A stretch of 64,000 bases of DNA from Streptomyces sp. NBC_01260 (GCF_036226405.1 NZ_CP108464.1:3410001-3474000); one strand, 5' to 3'; numbered from the stretch's first letter, positions 17,139 through 26,025 are shown. Program-made: numbers and translations. The notes: generated by a model from the sequence alone, not told the origin.

Positions 17139-17596
17139 GCCGCCACGCGCCGGCGCCGGCTCTGGCTGCTGCGGGCAGGCGCTCGCCGCTTCTTCGGGCG
17201 TTCGTGCTGCTCGTCCTCGTCCTCGTCGTCGGACTTGTCGTCGCCGCCACCCACCGCCTTGCGCACGGTGTCACCCATGGTCTCGGCGGCTTTACGAACC
17301 TTGCGCTTGCCGACGGACTTGGCCACACCGCCACTGAGCAGCTCGGGGACGGTGGTGCTGCCGGAATCGCGTTCGAGGTCGAGCCTGTTGCAGGCCTCGG
17401 CGAACCGGAGGTACGTGTCCACGCTCGCGACGACGATGCGCGCGTCGATCTTCAGGATCTCGATGCCGACGAGCGACACCCGGATGAATACGTCGATCAC
17501 CATGCCGCGGTCAAGAATCAATTCCAGTACGTCGTACAGCGTGCCGGCGCGCGGCGGGCAGGCCACTACCTCGTCGGAGTAAGTGGTCGCACTCAT
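17135..17596 (-). CDS. gvpA: Gas vesicle structural protein GvpA with extended charged C-terminus
   Basis: 153 residues. Residues 15-70 are an excellent GvpA core (LYDVLELILDRGMVIDVFIRVSLVGIEILKIDARIVVASVDTYLRFAEACN), which forms the ribs of the vesicle shell. Classical GvpA is about 70 residues. Here the protein continues for some 80 more: VGKRKVRKAAETMGDTVRKAVGG, an acidic stretch (DDKSDDEDEDE) and an Arg/Lys-rich end (KKRRAPARSSQSRRRR). GGAAGGA precedes the ATG. The tail would have to project from the shell and may prevent normal rib packing. Confidence 0.93.
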   Translation of the reverse strand: MSATTYSDEVVACPPRAGTLYDVLELILDRGMVIDVFIRVSLVGIEILKIDARIVVASVDTYLRFAEACNRLDLERDSGSTTVPELLSGGVAKSVGKRKVRKAAETMGDTVRKAVGGGDDKSDDEDEDEQHERPKKRRAPARSSQSRRRRVAA

Positions 17597-17629
17597 GGAA
17601 TGTCCTTCCAGCAGGGGGAGCGAACACGA

Positions 17630-17950
17630 TCATTCGTCGGCGGAACCCCGCCGGTACCGGCGGACCCGCTGGTATTCCAGGAGTTCGCCGGCCCGGTCGA
17701 GCTGCACCTCGTACGAGGCGAGGAGGCTTGTGGTGTCCGGGATCCGGGGCACTTCCAGGACGTCCACGACCACGCACCAGCCGTCGTCGGAATGTCTGAC
17801 TGCGGACACACCCTCTGCGGGGTGACCGATGAGCCCCTCCAGGCTCCGACAGGCAGCCTTCGCCGCATGTTCCGGGCCTCGCGCGGGTGCCGCGCGGCGG
17901 GCGGTCGCCGTCTTTGCTTTCGCGGCGCGTGTGCGACGTTCTTCTGCCAT
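17630..17950 (-). CDS. gvpO: Gas vesicle protein GvpO
   Basis: A 106-residue GvpO from the ATG at 17950. After a basic Ala/Lys/Arg N-terminus comes the family core: LEGLIGHPAEGVSAVRHSDDGWCVVVDVLEVPRIPDTTSLLASYEVQLDRAGELLEYQRVRRYRRG. First gene of the operon. GvpO is required for vesicle formation in haloarchaea, where it also influences gvp expression. Confidence 0.92.
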   Translation of the reverse strand: MAEERRTRAAKAKTATARRAAPARGPEHAAKAACRSLEGLIGHPAEGVSAVRHSDDGWCVVVDVLEVPRIPDTTSLLASYEVQLDRAGELLEYQRVRRYRRGSADE

Positions 17951-18197
17951 AAGGCCAGTCTGGCGACTCCGGCCAGTCACGCATCTTGAGCGATGCCATC
18001 AGTGCTCGCGGGGCTCCGCACCGGGGTGCCGGAGAGGCCTCGCGGCGCTTCGGCACTCTTCCGCGGAACAGCCCACGTCCACCCGCCCCGCACCCGGGGA
18101 GTCAATGCGTTTCGCATATGAGCCCCCTGGAATCCGGGACCGGCGGACGCAGCCCGGGTAAAGCTCCCGGTACACGCTCCCGAGTTGTGGACAGCAT
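17951..18197. other. Intergenic region upstream of gvpO
   Basis: About 250 bp with no convincing gene, upstream of the leftward gvp operon and downstream of the leftward csbD-like gene. It must contain the gvp promoter. I could not identify a confident -35/-10 pair or a clear SigB-type GTTT/GGGTA element. Confidence 0.5.
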
Positions 18198-18232
18198 CGA
18201 TCCCGGCAGCCAGGATGCGACTGCCGGGATCG
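18198..18232 (-). terminator. Terminator of the CsbD-like gene
   Basis: A 12-bp perfect stem (18198-18209 with 18221-18232, CGATCCCGGCAG/CTGCCGGGATCG) and 11-nt loop, 20 bp after the CsbD stop. It separates that gene from gvpO. Confidence 0.8.
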
Positions 18233-18251
18233 GCGCGGAGTGGAAGCGGTG

Positions 18252-18425
18252 TTACTCCTTGATGGCGTCCTTGGCCTTCTCCTTGGCCTGGCGCAGGTCA
18301 CCCTTGGTTTCGTCGGCGCGCCCCTCGGCCTTCATGGACTCGTTGCCGACAGCGCCTCCGACGACCTTCTTGACCTTGCCCTCGACCTGTTCGCCCTTGG
18401 CCTGAGCCTTCTCATCCGCAGCCAC
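18252..18425 (-). CDS. CsbD family stress protein
   Basis: A 57-residue protein from GTG 18425, sequence rich in Lys/Glu/Ala: DEKAQAKGEQVEGKVKKVVG, then GNESMKAEGRADETKGDLRQ and AKEKAKDAIKE. This is the CsbD pattern (general stress protein, SigB-controlled in Bacillus). GAAGGATGTGAG lies upstream. Divergent from the hydrophobic-peptide gene. Confidence 0.88.
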   Translation of the reverse strand: MAADEKAQAKGEQVEGKVKKVVGGAVGNESMKAEGRADETKGDLRQAKEKAKDAIKE

Positions 18426-18634
18426 AACGACTCACATCCTTCCGTATTCGATGAACGCGACATCCCACGTCTGGCCAGAACCCCTGCCACTCAAACCCCC
18501 GACTGTTGCCTCACGGAAATTATCGTGACGCAGGGTGGCGTAATCCACACAGCAGGGTGGCGGAACCCGCGCATAGGATCGGCAGGAGTGAACGGTCCGG
18601 ACCGGGGAAGTCGTTGGCTCGGAGGTTGATAACA

Positions 18635-18805
18635 ATGGTTCCTGTTCTTCTCGTTCTTCTGCTCGCCCTGATCCTTTTCGGCGCGGGTTTCGCACTCAAG
18701 ATCCTTTGGTGGATCGCCGCCATCGTGCTGATCGTATGGCTGCTGGGCTTCGTCATCCGCCCTGCGGCGGGCGGCGGCAAGCGTGGCCGCTGGTACCGCT
18801 GGTAG
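18635..18805 (+). CDS. Small hydrophobic protein (lmo0937/DUF5670-like)
   Basis: 56 residues: two adjacent transmembrane stretches (VPVLLVLLLALILFGAGFAL and ILWWIAAIVLIVWLLGFVI) and a basic tail GGKRGRWYRW. GGAGG sits 12 nt before the ATG. Such peptides occur widely in actinobacteria and Firmicutes as stress-induced membrane peptides. Ends at a strong hairpin. Confidence 0.8.
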   Translation: MVPVLLVLLLALILFGAGFALKILWWIAAIVLIVWLLGFVIRPAAGGGKRGRWYRW

Positions 18806-18827
18806 ACAGCGTTCAGCAGATTGATAT

Positions 18828-18868
18828 GGGCGGGGTCCCGACGTGACTACGACGTCGGGACCCCGCCC
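18828..18868 (+). terminator. Terminator hairpin after the hydrophobic peptide
   Basis: 17-bp perfect stem (18828-18844 with 18852-18868), 7-nt loop, followed by GCTTTC. Confidence 0.88.
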
Positions 18869-19060
18869 GCTTTCACGCTCCCGCGAAGAAGAGAAAGGCG
18901 ACAAGCGATCGTCCAGCTTTCTCCGAACCAAGGATGTGTAAGAGGAGAACGACGGGGCACGCGATGTTCCGAGAGCGCGTCACCGAACACCGGGAGACGC
19001 CTTCTCGACTCAAGGCCGACGCTTTTGAGTGAACCATCATTCCAATGAGGGAGCCGTTAT

Positions 19061-19414
19061 ATGAGTGACAACATCTGGGGCTATCAGCCGACCACCGGTT
19101 ACACCGCGGGCGCCGACCTGACGGGGTACAAGGTGGAAGCGACCGATGGAAGCATCGGCAAGGTCGACAAGCACTCGGACGATGTCAACTCCGCCTACCT
19201 CGTGGTCGATACCGGTGTCTGGATCTTCGGCAAGCACGTTCTGCTGCCGGCCGGCACCGTGCGCACCATTGACGAGGCCGAGCGGAAGATCTTTGTCGAC
19301 CTCACCAAGGACCAGATCAAGGACTCGCCCGAGTTCGACAAGGACAAGCATGTCGGGGACGCGGGGTACCACGAGCAGGTCGGCGGCTACTACCGGAGCC
19401 ACCGCCGCTCCTGA
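19061..19414 (+). CDS. PRC-barrel domain protein
   Basis: A 117-residue protein with a single PRC barrel: LTGYKVEATDGSIGKVDKHSDDVNSAYLVVDTGVWIFGKHVLLPAGTVRTIDEAERKIFVDLTKDQIKDSPEFD. The C-terminus is Gly/Tyr/His rich (GDAGYHEQVGGYYRSH). GAGGGAG precedes the ATG. PRC barrels bind RNA or proteins and are often stress-linked in streptomycetes; consistent with the neighbours. Confidence 0.88.
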   Translation: MSDNIWGYQPTTGYTAGADLTGYKVEATDGSIGKVDKHSDDVNSAYLVVDTGVWIFGKHVLLPAGTVRTIDEAERKIFVDLTKDQIKDSPEFDKDKHVGDAGYHEQVGGYYRSHRRS

Positions 19415-19431
19415 TCACACCGCACCACTTC

Positions 19432-19476
19432 ACGACGTGGGGTCGGCCGGACCCGTTCCGGCCGACCCCACGTCGT
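19432..19476. terminator. Bidirectional terminator, 20-bp stem
   Basis: Perfect 20-bp arms at 19432-19451 and 19457-19476 with a 5-nt loop, between the PRC-barrel gene and the convergent dehydrogenase. Confidence 0.9.
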
Positions 19477-19562
19477 CGCGCGCGGGCAGGCCCGTCCCGG
19501 CCCGGTCAGGCGGGATTCCGCCGTCTCGCGAGGCCGGAGGCCGCCAACCGCAGCCCGGCCCC

Positions 19563-20612
19563 TCAGAACACCAGCACCCCCCGTGCCACCCGCCCGTGGT
19601 GCGCGTCGTCCGCCGCCTTGGCGAAGTCCTCCACCGGGTAGGTCTCGGTGACGAGTTCGTCCAGCAGCAGCCGGCCCTCCCGGTACAGGTCCGCGTACAG
19701 GGCGATGTCCCGCTGCGGGCGCGAGGAGCCGTAGCGGCAGCCCAGGATCGACTTGTCCAGGAACATCGACGAGACCAGGAACGACGCCTCGGCCGTCGCC
19801 GCGGGCACGCCCAGCAGGATCGCCTGGCCGTGCCGGTCCAGCAGGTCGATCGCGGTACGGATCAGCTCGGTGCGGCCCACGCACTCGAAGACGTGGTCGG
19901 CGCCGCTCGGCAGGATCTCCCGGACGCGCTCGGCCGAGGTCAGGAAGTGGGTGGCGCCGAACTGCCGGGCCACCGCCTCCTTCTCCGGGTTGGAGTCGAC
20001 CGCCACGATGGTCAGCGCCCCGGCGATCCGCGCCCCCTGGATCACATTGAGCCCGATACCGCCGGTGCCGATCACGACGACGCTCTCGCCGCGGTCGACC
20101 CTGGCCCGGTTCAGTACGGCTCCGACTCCCGTCAGCACCCCGCAGCCGATCAGGGCCGCCGAGGTGAGCGGCAGGTCCGCGGGGATCTTCACCGCCTGCA
20201 CGGCCTTGACCAGGGTCCGTTCGGCGAACGCCGAATTGGACGCGAACTGGTACAGCGGCTTCCCGTCCCGCGAGAACGGCTGCCCCGGCATCCCGATCGC
20301 CTTGCGGCACATCGTCGGCCGGCCCCGGTCGCACTGGGCGCACGCGCCGCAGCTGGCCAGCGTGGACAGCGACACGTGGTCGCCGGGCGCCACATGGCTC
20401 ACGCCCGCGCCGACCGCCTCGACCACGCCCGCGCCCTCGTGCCCGAGCACCACCGGCAGCGGGAACGGTATCGTCCCGTCGATCACCGACAGATCGCTGT
20501 GGCAGAGGCCTGCCGCGGCCACCGCGACCAGCACCTCGCCGGGACCCGGATCACGTATCTCCAGATCGTCGACGACCTCGGTCCGCTTGCCGTCGAAGAC
20601 GACGCCTCTCAT
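19563..20612 (-). CDS. Zinc-dependent MDR alcohol dehydrogenase
   Basis: A 349-residue medium-chain dehydrogenase. Catalytic zinc ligands LCHSD and GHEGAG, structural zinc cysteines CGACAQCDRGRPTMC, and the NAD motif VVIGTGGIGLNV are all present, resembling the FadB/class III-like actinobacterial alcohol dehydrogenases. Its ATG overlaps the stop of the upstream acyl-CoA dehydrogenase (ATGA), so they are co-translated. Likely oxidises a hydroxylated intermediate of the same pathway. Confidence 0.9.
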   Translation of the reverse strand: MRGVVFDGKRTEVVDDLEIRDPGPGEVLVAVAAAGLCHSDLSVIDGTIPFPLPVVLGHEGAGVVEAVGAGVSHVAPGDHVSLSTLASCGACAQCDRGRPTMCRKAIGMPGQPFSRDGKPLYQFASNSAFAERTLVKAVQAVKIPADLPLTSAALIGCGVLTGVGAVLNRARVDRGESVVVIGTGGIGLNVIQGARIAGALTIVAVDSNPEKEAVARQFGATHFLTSAERVREILPSGADHVFECVGRTELIRTAIDLLDRHGQAILLGVPAATAEASFLVSSMFLDKSILGCRYGSSRPQRDIALYADLYREGRLLLDELVTETYPVEDFAKAADDAHHGRVARGVLVF

Positions 20613-21835
20613 CTCGGCTCCCTCGGTAGGCCGAGCACGCGCTCGGCGATGATGTTCCGCTGGATCTCGTCCGAGCCGCCGTAAATGGTGTCGGACCGGG
20701 TGAACAGGAACAGGCGCTGTACCTCGTCGAGTTCGTACGGTGAACCGGGCGACCAGTCCCGGGGGCCGACTGCTCCGGCCGCGCCCCTGATCTCCACGGC
20801 CAGTTCGCCCAGGCGCTTGTGCCAGCCGCCCCAGAGCAGTTTCGCGACGCTGGGCACGCCGGGGTCGGTGGTGGTGCCGAGGGTGCGCAGGGCGTTCCAG
20901 CGCATCGTCCTCAGCTCGGCCCACTGGCGGACGAGCCGTTCGCGCAGGACCGGATCACCGGCGGCGCCGCTGTCGACGGCGGCCCGGACCACGCGGTCCA
21001 GCTCCGCGGCGAACCCGATCTGCTGGACGAGCGTGGAGACGCCGCGCTCCAGGGCCAGCAGGCCCATGGCGACGGCCCAGCCGTTGCCCTCGCCGCCGAC
21101 CACCTCCTCGGCGTGCGCGCCGTCGAAGTAGACCTCGTTGAACTCGCTGGTCCCCGACATCTGCCGGATCGGCCGCACCTCGATCCGGCCCGGCTGGTCC
21201 ATCGGTACCAGCAGGAACGACAGGCCGTGGTGGCGCCGCGAACCGGGCTCGGTGCGGGCCAGGACGAAGCACCAGTCGGCGTCCCGGGCGAGCGAGGTCC
21301 AGATCTTCTGGCCCGTTACGCGGTGCCCGCCGCGCTCCGGATCGCGTACGGCGGCCGTCCGCACCCCGGCGAGGTCGGATCCGGCGTCCGGCTCGCTGTA
21401 CCCCTGGCACCACAGGGTCTCGCCGCGCGCGATGGGCGGCAGGAAGCGGCGCCGCTGCTCCTGGCTGCCGTACGCGATGAGGGTCGGAGCGAGCAGGTTC
21501 TCGCCGATGTGGCCGACCCGGGCGGGGGCGCGGAGGCGGGCGTACTCCTCGGCCCAGACGACCTGCTGGGTGAGGGTGGCCCGGCGGTTGCCGTGCGCCT
21601 CAGCGCCGACCGCCTCGCCGCCGCGCGCCTCACCGCTGCCCTCCCAGCCGAGGCCGATCCAGCCGCCGCCGCCCAGTTCGCGCTCCCAGGCGCGCCGGAC
21701 CGCGACGCCCTCGTGCTCGCTGCCCGGACCGCCGGTGCCGGCGGCCGCCGCGTACTCGCCGACGAGGTGGGCCTCCAGCCAGGTGCGGGCTTCCTCGCGG
21801 AACGTGGCGTCGTCGGGGCCGAAGGTGAAGTCCAC
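20609..21835 (-). CDS. Acyl-CoA dehydrogenase
   Basis: A 408-residue acyl-CoA dehydrogenase from GTG 21835, which has GGAGG 4 nt upstream. Landmarks: WCQGYSEPDAGSDLAGVRT (FAD/substrate), GQKIWTSLARDADWCFVLART, and C-terminal SDTIYGGSDEIQRNIIAERVLGLP. Full-length single-chain type. Coupled to the MDR dehydrogenase downstream. Confidence 0.9.
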   Translation of the reverse strand: MDFTFGPDDATFREEARTWLEAHLVGEYAAAAGTGGPGSEHEGVAVRRAWERELGGGGWIGLGWEGSGEARGGEAVGAEAHGNRRATLTQQVVWAEEYARLRAPARVGHIGENLLAPTLIAYGSQEQRRRFLPPIARGETLWCQGYSEPDAGSDLAGVRTAAVRDPERGGHRVTGQKIWTSLARDADWCFVLARTEPGSRRHHGLSFLLVPMDQPGRIEVRPIRQMSGTSEFNEVYFDGAHAEEVVGGEGNGWAVAMGLLALERGVSTLVQQIGFAAELDRVVRAAVDSGAAGDPVLRERLVRQWAELRTMRWNALRTLGTTTDPGVPSVAKLLWGGWHKRLGELAVEIRGAAGAVGPRDWSPGSPYELDEVQRLFLFTRSDTIYGGSDEIQRNIIAERVLGLPREPR

Positions 21836-21922
21836 GCTGCCTCCTGTCGGTACGGGGCGCACGGTGGACCCGTCCGCCACTTCACGCCTACGCCTACGCC
21901 TCCAGGACCGGCGCCCACTTCA

Positions 21923-21944
21923 AGCCCGTCCGGCGCTTGAGGAC
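21923..21944. repeat. Dispersed 22-bp intergenic repeat, copy A
   Basis: Identical over 22 bp to 30131-30152 (core CCGTCCGGCGCTTGAGGAC). Both copies lie in gaps between catabolic genes, and the motif looks like a streptomycete REP-like element. Confidence 0.7.
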
Positions 21945-22019
21945 CGGGGTCCGGGGCAGCGCCCCGGCGACGGTCCCGCGCGCCCGGCAACCGCCGGCCC
22001 CGCCTCCGGACAAGCCCCC

Positions 22020-22937
22020 TCACGCATTCGGCCGCTTCGCGGCACGCGCCGCCTCCGCCATCTCCTCCAACTGCGCCAGCATCGGCATCGGGTCCGTCCC
22101 CACCGTCCCCGGCAGGAAGTCCGCGATGCGTTCCGGGGTCCACGCCGCCCCCTCCGCGTACCCCGCGCGCAGCTCCCTCGGCTGGGCCCAGACCGCGATC
22201 TTCGGGCCCGCGATCGTGTACACCTGGCCGGTGATCCTCTCGGCGCGGGCCCGCTCGCTGAGCAGGTAGACGACGAGCGCCGCCACGTCCTCAGGCTCGC
22301 CGATCTCCTTGAGCTCCATGGGGACATTGGCGGACATCCGGGTACGCGCCACCGGAGCGACCGCGTTCGCCGTGACGCCGTACTTGTGCAGGCCCAGCGC
22401 CGCACTGCGGACCAGCGAGATGATCCCGCCCTTCGCGGCGCTGTAGTTCGCCTGCGCCACGCTCCCCTGGTGGTTGCCGCTGGTGAAGCCGATCAGCGTG
22501 CCCGCGCCCTCCTGCTTGCGCATCACCGCGGACGCGGCCCGGAAGACGGTGAACGTGCCCTTGAGGTGGGTGGCGATCACGGGGTCCCACTCCTCCTCGG
22601 ACATGTTGAACAGCATCCGTTCACGCAGGATGCCGGCCACGCACACCACCCCGTCGATGCGCCCGAACCGTGCCAGCGCGGTGTCCACGACCCGCTGCCC
22701 GCCGGCCATGGTGGAGATGTCGTCCGCCACCGCGACCGCTTCGCCGCCCGCCGCCACGATCTCCTTGACGACGGACTCGGCTATCTCGCTGGCGGGTTCG
22801 CCGCCCTCTATCGAGACGCCGTAGTCGTTGACCACGACGCCGGCCCCCTCGGCCGCCGCGGCGAGCGCGACGGCCCGCCCGATGCCTCGTCCGGCACCCG
22901 TGACGGCCACCACTTTGCCTGCCAAGAAGTTCCCCAT
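22020..22937 (-). CDS. SDR family oxidoreductase (hydroxyacyl-CoA dehydrogenase-like)
   Basis: A 305-residue short-chain dehydrogenase with TGAGRGIGRAVAL, an NDYGVSIEGGEP loop as in the dehydrogenase domain of multifunctional enzyme 2, an active-site segment FTSGNHQGSVAQANYSAAKGGI (Ser, YxxxK) and an extended C-terminus of about 60 residues. Probably a 3-hydroxyacyl-CoA dehydrogenase. Divergent from the cyclase-family gene, with an operator-like site between. Confidence 0.9.
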   Translation of the reverse strand: MGNFLAGKVVAVTGAGRGIGRAVALAAAAEGAGVVVNDYGVSIEGGEPASEIAESVVKEIVAAGGEAVAVADDISTMAGGQRVVDTALARFGRIDGVVCVAGILRERMLFNMSEEEWDPVIATHLKGTFTVFRAASAVMRKQEGAGTLIGFTSGNHQGSVAQANYSAAKGGIISLVRSAALGLHKYGVTANAVAPVARTRMSANVPMELKEIGEPEDVAALVVYLLSERARAERITGQVYTIAGPKIAVWAQPRELRAGYAEGAAWTPERIADFLPGTVGTDPMPMLAQLEEMAEAARAAKRPNA

Positions 22938-22959
22938 GCCCGGCCCCTTCCCGCGGTTT

Positions 22960-22974
22960 CTGACGGACCGTTAG
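22960..22974. promoter_or_regulatory. TetR-type operator, copy 5 (CTGACGGACCGTTAG)
   Basis: One mismatch in the right arm relative to the CTGACG-N3-CGTCAG palindrome. It sits between the divergent SDR and cyclase-family genes. Confidence 0.6.
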
Positions 22975-23020
22975 ATTCTATGGGTCATCAGGTCCACCGG
23001 CACAAGCCCCAGGAGGCTCC

Positions 23021-23947
23021 ATGTCACTGCCGGACGAGTTCCACGACATCGCCAAGCGCGTGAACAACTGGGGCCGCTGGGGCGCGGACGACGAGATCGG
23101 GACGCTCAACCTCATCACCGACGAGGTCGTACGGGAGGCGGCGGCCACCGTCCGCACCGGGCAGCGGGTAGCGCTCGCGCTGCCGCTCCAGCAGGACGGC
23201 GTGCAGAGCGGGCTGATCCAGGGGCGGATCAATCCGCTGCACACCATGGTCCAGATCAATCAGGAACTGTTCGGTCCCGGCACCGTCGCCACCAGCGACG
23301 ACAGCGCGGTCCTGAGCCTCCAGACCGCCACCCACTGGGACGCCCTCACCCATGTCTCGCACTCGGGGAAGATCTACAACGGCCGCCCGGCCGACACCAT
23401 CACCGCCCACGAGGGCGCGCGGTTCAGCGGCATCGAGAAGGCCCCGCACATCGTCTCGCGCGGGGTGCTGCTCGATGTGGCCCGCGCCCACGGGGTGGAC
23501 CGGCTGCCCGGCGGCCACGCCGTCACCCCCGAGGACCTGGAGGCGGCCGAGGAACTGGCCGGGGTCCGGGTGCGGGCCGGTGACATCGTGCTCGTACGGA
23601 CCGGGCAGGTGCAGGTCTATCTGGCCGGGGACAAGAACGCGTACGGCTATCCGTCACCGGGGCTGTCGATCCGGACGCCCGAGTGGTTCCGGGCCCGGGA
23701 TGTGGCCGCGGTCGCCAATGACACGCTGACCTTCGAGATCTTCCCGCCGGAGATCGAGGACCTGTGGCTGGGGGTGCACGCGCTGGACCTGGTCGAGATG
23801 GGCATGCTGCAGGGCCAGAACTGGAACCTGGAAAAGTTGTCCACAGCGTGTGCGGAATCGAGCCGCTACGGCTTCCTGCTCTCCGCCATGCCGGAGCCCT
23901 TCGTGGGAGCCACCGGCACACCGGTCGCCCCGGTCGCGGTCTTCTGA
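23021..23947 (+). CDS. Cyclase family protein (metal-dependent hydrolase, kynurenine formamidase-like)
   Basis: A 308-residue protein of the Cyclase (PF04199) family. The metal motif region reads LQTATHWDALTHVSHSGKIYNG, and the later VDRLPGGHAVTPEDLE and DIVLVRTGQV match the fold. It probably hydrolyses a cyclic amide, lactone or ring-derived intermediate. AGGAGG is 7 nt from the ATG. Confidence 0.87.
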   Translation: MSLPDEFHDIAKRVNNWGRWGADDEIGTLNLITDEVVREAAATVRTGQRVALALPLQQDGVQSGLIQGRINPLHTMVQINQELFGPGTVATSDDSAVLSLQTATHWDALTHVSHSGKIYNGRPADTITAHEGARFSGIEKAPHIVSRGVLLDVARAHGVDRLPGGHAVTPEDLEAAEELAGVRVRAGDIVLVRTGQVQVYLAGDKNAYGYPSPGLSIRTPEWFRARDVAAVANDTLTFEIFPPEIEDLWLGVHALDLVEMGMLQGQNWNLEKLSTACAESSRYGFLLSAMPEPFVGATGTPVAPVAVF

Positions 23948-24020
23948 GGAGCGACCGCGGCAGAACCGGGCCGGCGCAGGGCCGGGCCCCGCACCGCCGG
24001 AACCGGCGCTCCTGACGAAC

Positions 24021-24575
24021 CTACGCGCGATGGGTGACCGCGTGCGACGCCTCGTACGCGGCGCCCGCCTCGCGCCCGCCGGCGTCGCAGCCGCCGGTGT
24101 CGCACGGGGCGGCGCCGTGCGCGCCCGCCCCTTGGGCGCAGGGCTGCATCTGCACCTGGATCAGCGGGATGCCCCGGTCCACCTCGCACCAGATGCGCTT
24201 GCCGGCGCCCTCCGGCTGCCAGCCCCAGCGGTCGGCCAGTCCGTCGACCAGCTCCAGGCCCCGGCCGCCGGTGTCCTCGCCCTCCGCGTGCCGCTGCTGC
24301 GGCGGACGGCAGCTGGTGTCGGCCACCTCGACCCGTACGGTCCCGGCGTTACCCGGCGCTCCCGTCGAGCCGAACAGCATCCGCAGCACGGCCGGACAGC
24401 CGGTGTGCACGACCGCGTTGGTGACCAGCTCCGAGATCAGCAGGATGAGCGTCTCGGCCAGCGGCTCGTCGTCTCCTATCCCGGACCCGACCAGCCTCGA
24501 ACGCGCCCATCTGCGGGCCCGGCCGACCTCTGCGGGGTCGGCCCCGACCTCCAACTGAACCTGAAGCACCTGCAC
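24021..24575 (-). CDS. ATP-binding anti-sigma/serine kinase-like protein (HATPase_c)
   Basis: 184 residues with a GHKL ATPase core: N-box ELVTNAVVHT, and the G-box GGRGLELVDGLADRWGW. The C-terminal 50 residues are low-complexity with several Cys (PCAQGAGAHGAAPCDTGGC). Belongs to the large streptomycete family of RsbW/SpoIIAB-like orphan kinases. Start GTG 24575. It stands alone between the two blocks of catabolic genes. Confidence 0.85.
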   Translation of the reverse strand: MQVLQVQLEVGADPAEVGRARRWARSRLVGSGIGDDEPLAETLILLISELVTNAVVHTGCPAVLRMLFGSTGAPGNAGTVRVEVADTSCRPPQQRHAEGEDTGGRGLELVDGLADRWGWQPEGAGKRIWCEVDRGIPLIQVQMQPCAQGAGAHGAAPCDTGGCDAGGREAGAAYEASHAVTHRA

Positions 24576-25070
24576 CGCTCACACCATCCGAACCGGCGGA
24601 CACATCGCCTCGCGCCTCCTCAGGGTCACGGAACGTGATTCCCTTACGAGACAGCATGGTTGACGTACAGTCACCGCAACAAGCGCTTCGGGCATATTCC
24701 AGCGCGAAGGAGTACGCGTGGTGCATACTGTGCGACGCACGTTGCGGAGAGTCGAACAGAGGCGCTCGGAGACCGCGGAAACCCTGAAAATCGTTTCCCC
24801 GGCAGGCCCGGCCCCTCTGTGTGGATCACGAGCAGGGCACCTCTCGCGGACCGGAGCAGCCGTACAGGCCACATCCGGATCGCCAGGTTCCAGAACCACT
24901 CGCATCCAACGGAGCGTACCCGAGCCCGGCGCCGACTCCACCCCGTGACGAATCACGCAAAGGACACAAGCCGGTATCGGCGCATACCGGCTGCACTGTG
25001 TTACTCCGCAGCGTGAACCTCAGGGGTCCGTCGCGTCACACGCACGCAGCGGGCGCCCGGCCGCCCGGGG
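24576..25070. other. 495-bp intergenic region
   Basis: No gene I can support. A 76-codon frame at 24718-24948 (+) has a fine GAAGGAG site before its GTG but no recognisable product and weak codon bias, so it is left uncalled. A TTGACG-like element at 24660-24665 could be a promoter box. Confidence 0.4.
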
Positions 25071-26018
25071 TCAGGCCAGATCGGCGGCCAGCACCTCCTC
25101 CGCGTCCGCCGCCGTCAGCCACTGCCCGGACCGCAGCCAGGCCCGCTTGAGGTGCAGATGGACATCCGCCTCCCAGGTGAAGCCCATGCCGCCGTGCACC
25201 TGGAGGCAGTCGCGGGCATTGCCGACGGCCGCGTCGTCGGCGAGCAGCTTGGCCCCGGCGATCTCCACCGGGTCCGCGGTCACGGCGGCCGCGTAGACGG
25301 CGGTACGGGCCGTCTCGGCGCGCACCAGCATTCCGGCGCACAGATGCTTGACCGCCTGGAAGGCCCCGATCGGCGCTCCGAACTGTTCGCGTTCACCGGC
25401 GTGTTGAACCGCCGCCTCCAGGCTGCGGGCGGCACTGCCGAGCTGTTCGGCGGCGGTCAGCAGGGCGCCCTCGCGGCGCAGCCGCGCCCCTTCCGGCAGC
25501 GGTTCGCCGTCGTGCGCGGCCAGGTCCGGCACCCGCCACAGGGGGGTGCCCGGGTCGAGCGACCGCACGGGCCGGGCCTCCCGCAGGACCTGCCGCAGCG
25601 CCCCGCCGGTCAGCACCCGTGCCCGGTCCCCGTCCAGGACCAGCAGCGCGTCGGCCTGCGCCAGGTGCCCCACCGGCCGCCCGGCCTCCGCCAGCGCCAC
25701 CACGGCCTCGCCCTCCGCCGCCCCCTTCACCACGCCCGCGGCGAGCTCGGTGGCGGCCAGGGGGCCCGGCAGGAGGGACCGCCCGATCTCATCGAACATG
25801 AGTACGGATTCGGGCAGGCCGAGCCCGACGCCGCCCGCCGTCCCGGGCAGCCGCAGCGCGAAGAGGCCGGCCGCGCCGAGCTCCCGCCACAGCTCACGGC
25901 CGACGCCCCCGCCCCCGTCGAGCGTGGCCCGCATCCGGTCCCTGGCGAACCGGCCGGCGAGCAGTTCCCGTATCCCCGTCCGCAGGGCCCGCTGGTCCTC
26001 CGAGAGCCGGAAGTCCAC
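25071..26018 (-). CDS. Acyl-CoA dehydrogenase, short subunit
   Basis: 315 residues, MDFRLSEDQRALRTGIREL at the N-terminus and NARDCLQVHGGMGFTWEADVHLHLKRAWL at the C-terminus. It is some 70 residues shorter than normal acyl-CoA dehydrogenases and is encoded 7 bp after a full-length one. Adjacent long/short pairs like this form alpha2-beta2 heterotetramers in actinobacterial steroid side-chain degradation (FadE/ChsE pairs), which is the likely arrangement here (inference). Confidence 0.88.
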   Translation of the reverse strand: MDFRLSEDQRALRTGIRELLAGRFARDRMRATLDGGGGVGRELWRELGAAGLFALRLPGTAGGVGLGLPESVLMFDEIGRSLLPGPLAATELAAGVVKGAAEGEAVVALAEAGRPVGHLAQADALLVLDGDRARVLTGGALRQVLREARPVRSLDPGTPLWRVPDLAAHDGEPLPEGARLRREGALLTAAEQLGSAARSLEAAVQHAGEREQFGAPIGAFQAVKHLCAGMLVRAETARTAVYAAAVTADPVEIAGAKLLADDAAVGNARDCLQVHGGMGFTWEADVHLHLKRAWLRSGQWLTAADAEEVLAADLA

Positions 26019-26025
26019 TGTCCGC

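Noticed and set aside
24661..24673. TGAC-N5-GTCA as an eighth operator copy
   Set aside because: Outer bases do not match the palindrome, and no catabolic gene starts nearby; TTGACG may instead be a -35 box.
24718..24948. 76-codon frame with a good GAAGGAG site
   Set aside because: No recognisable product, weak third-position bias, and an overlapping frame is equally open; left as part of the intergenic entry.
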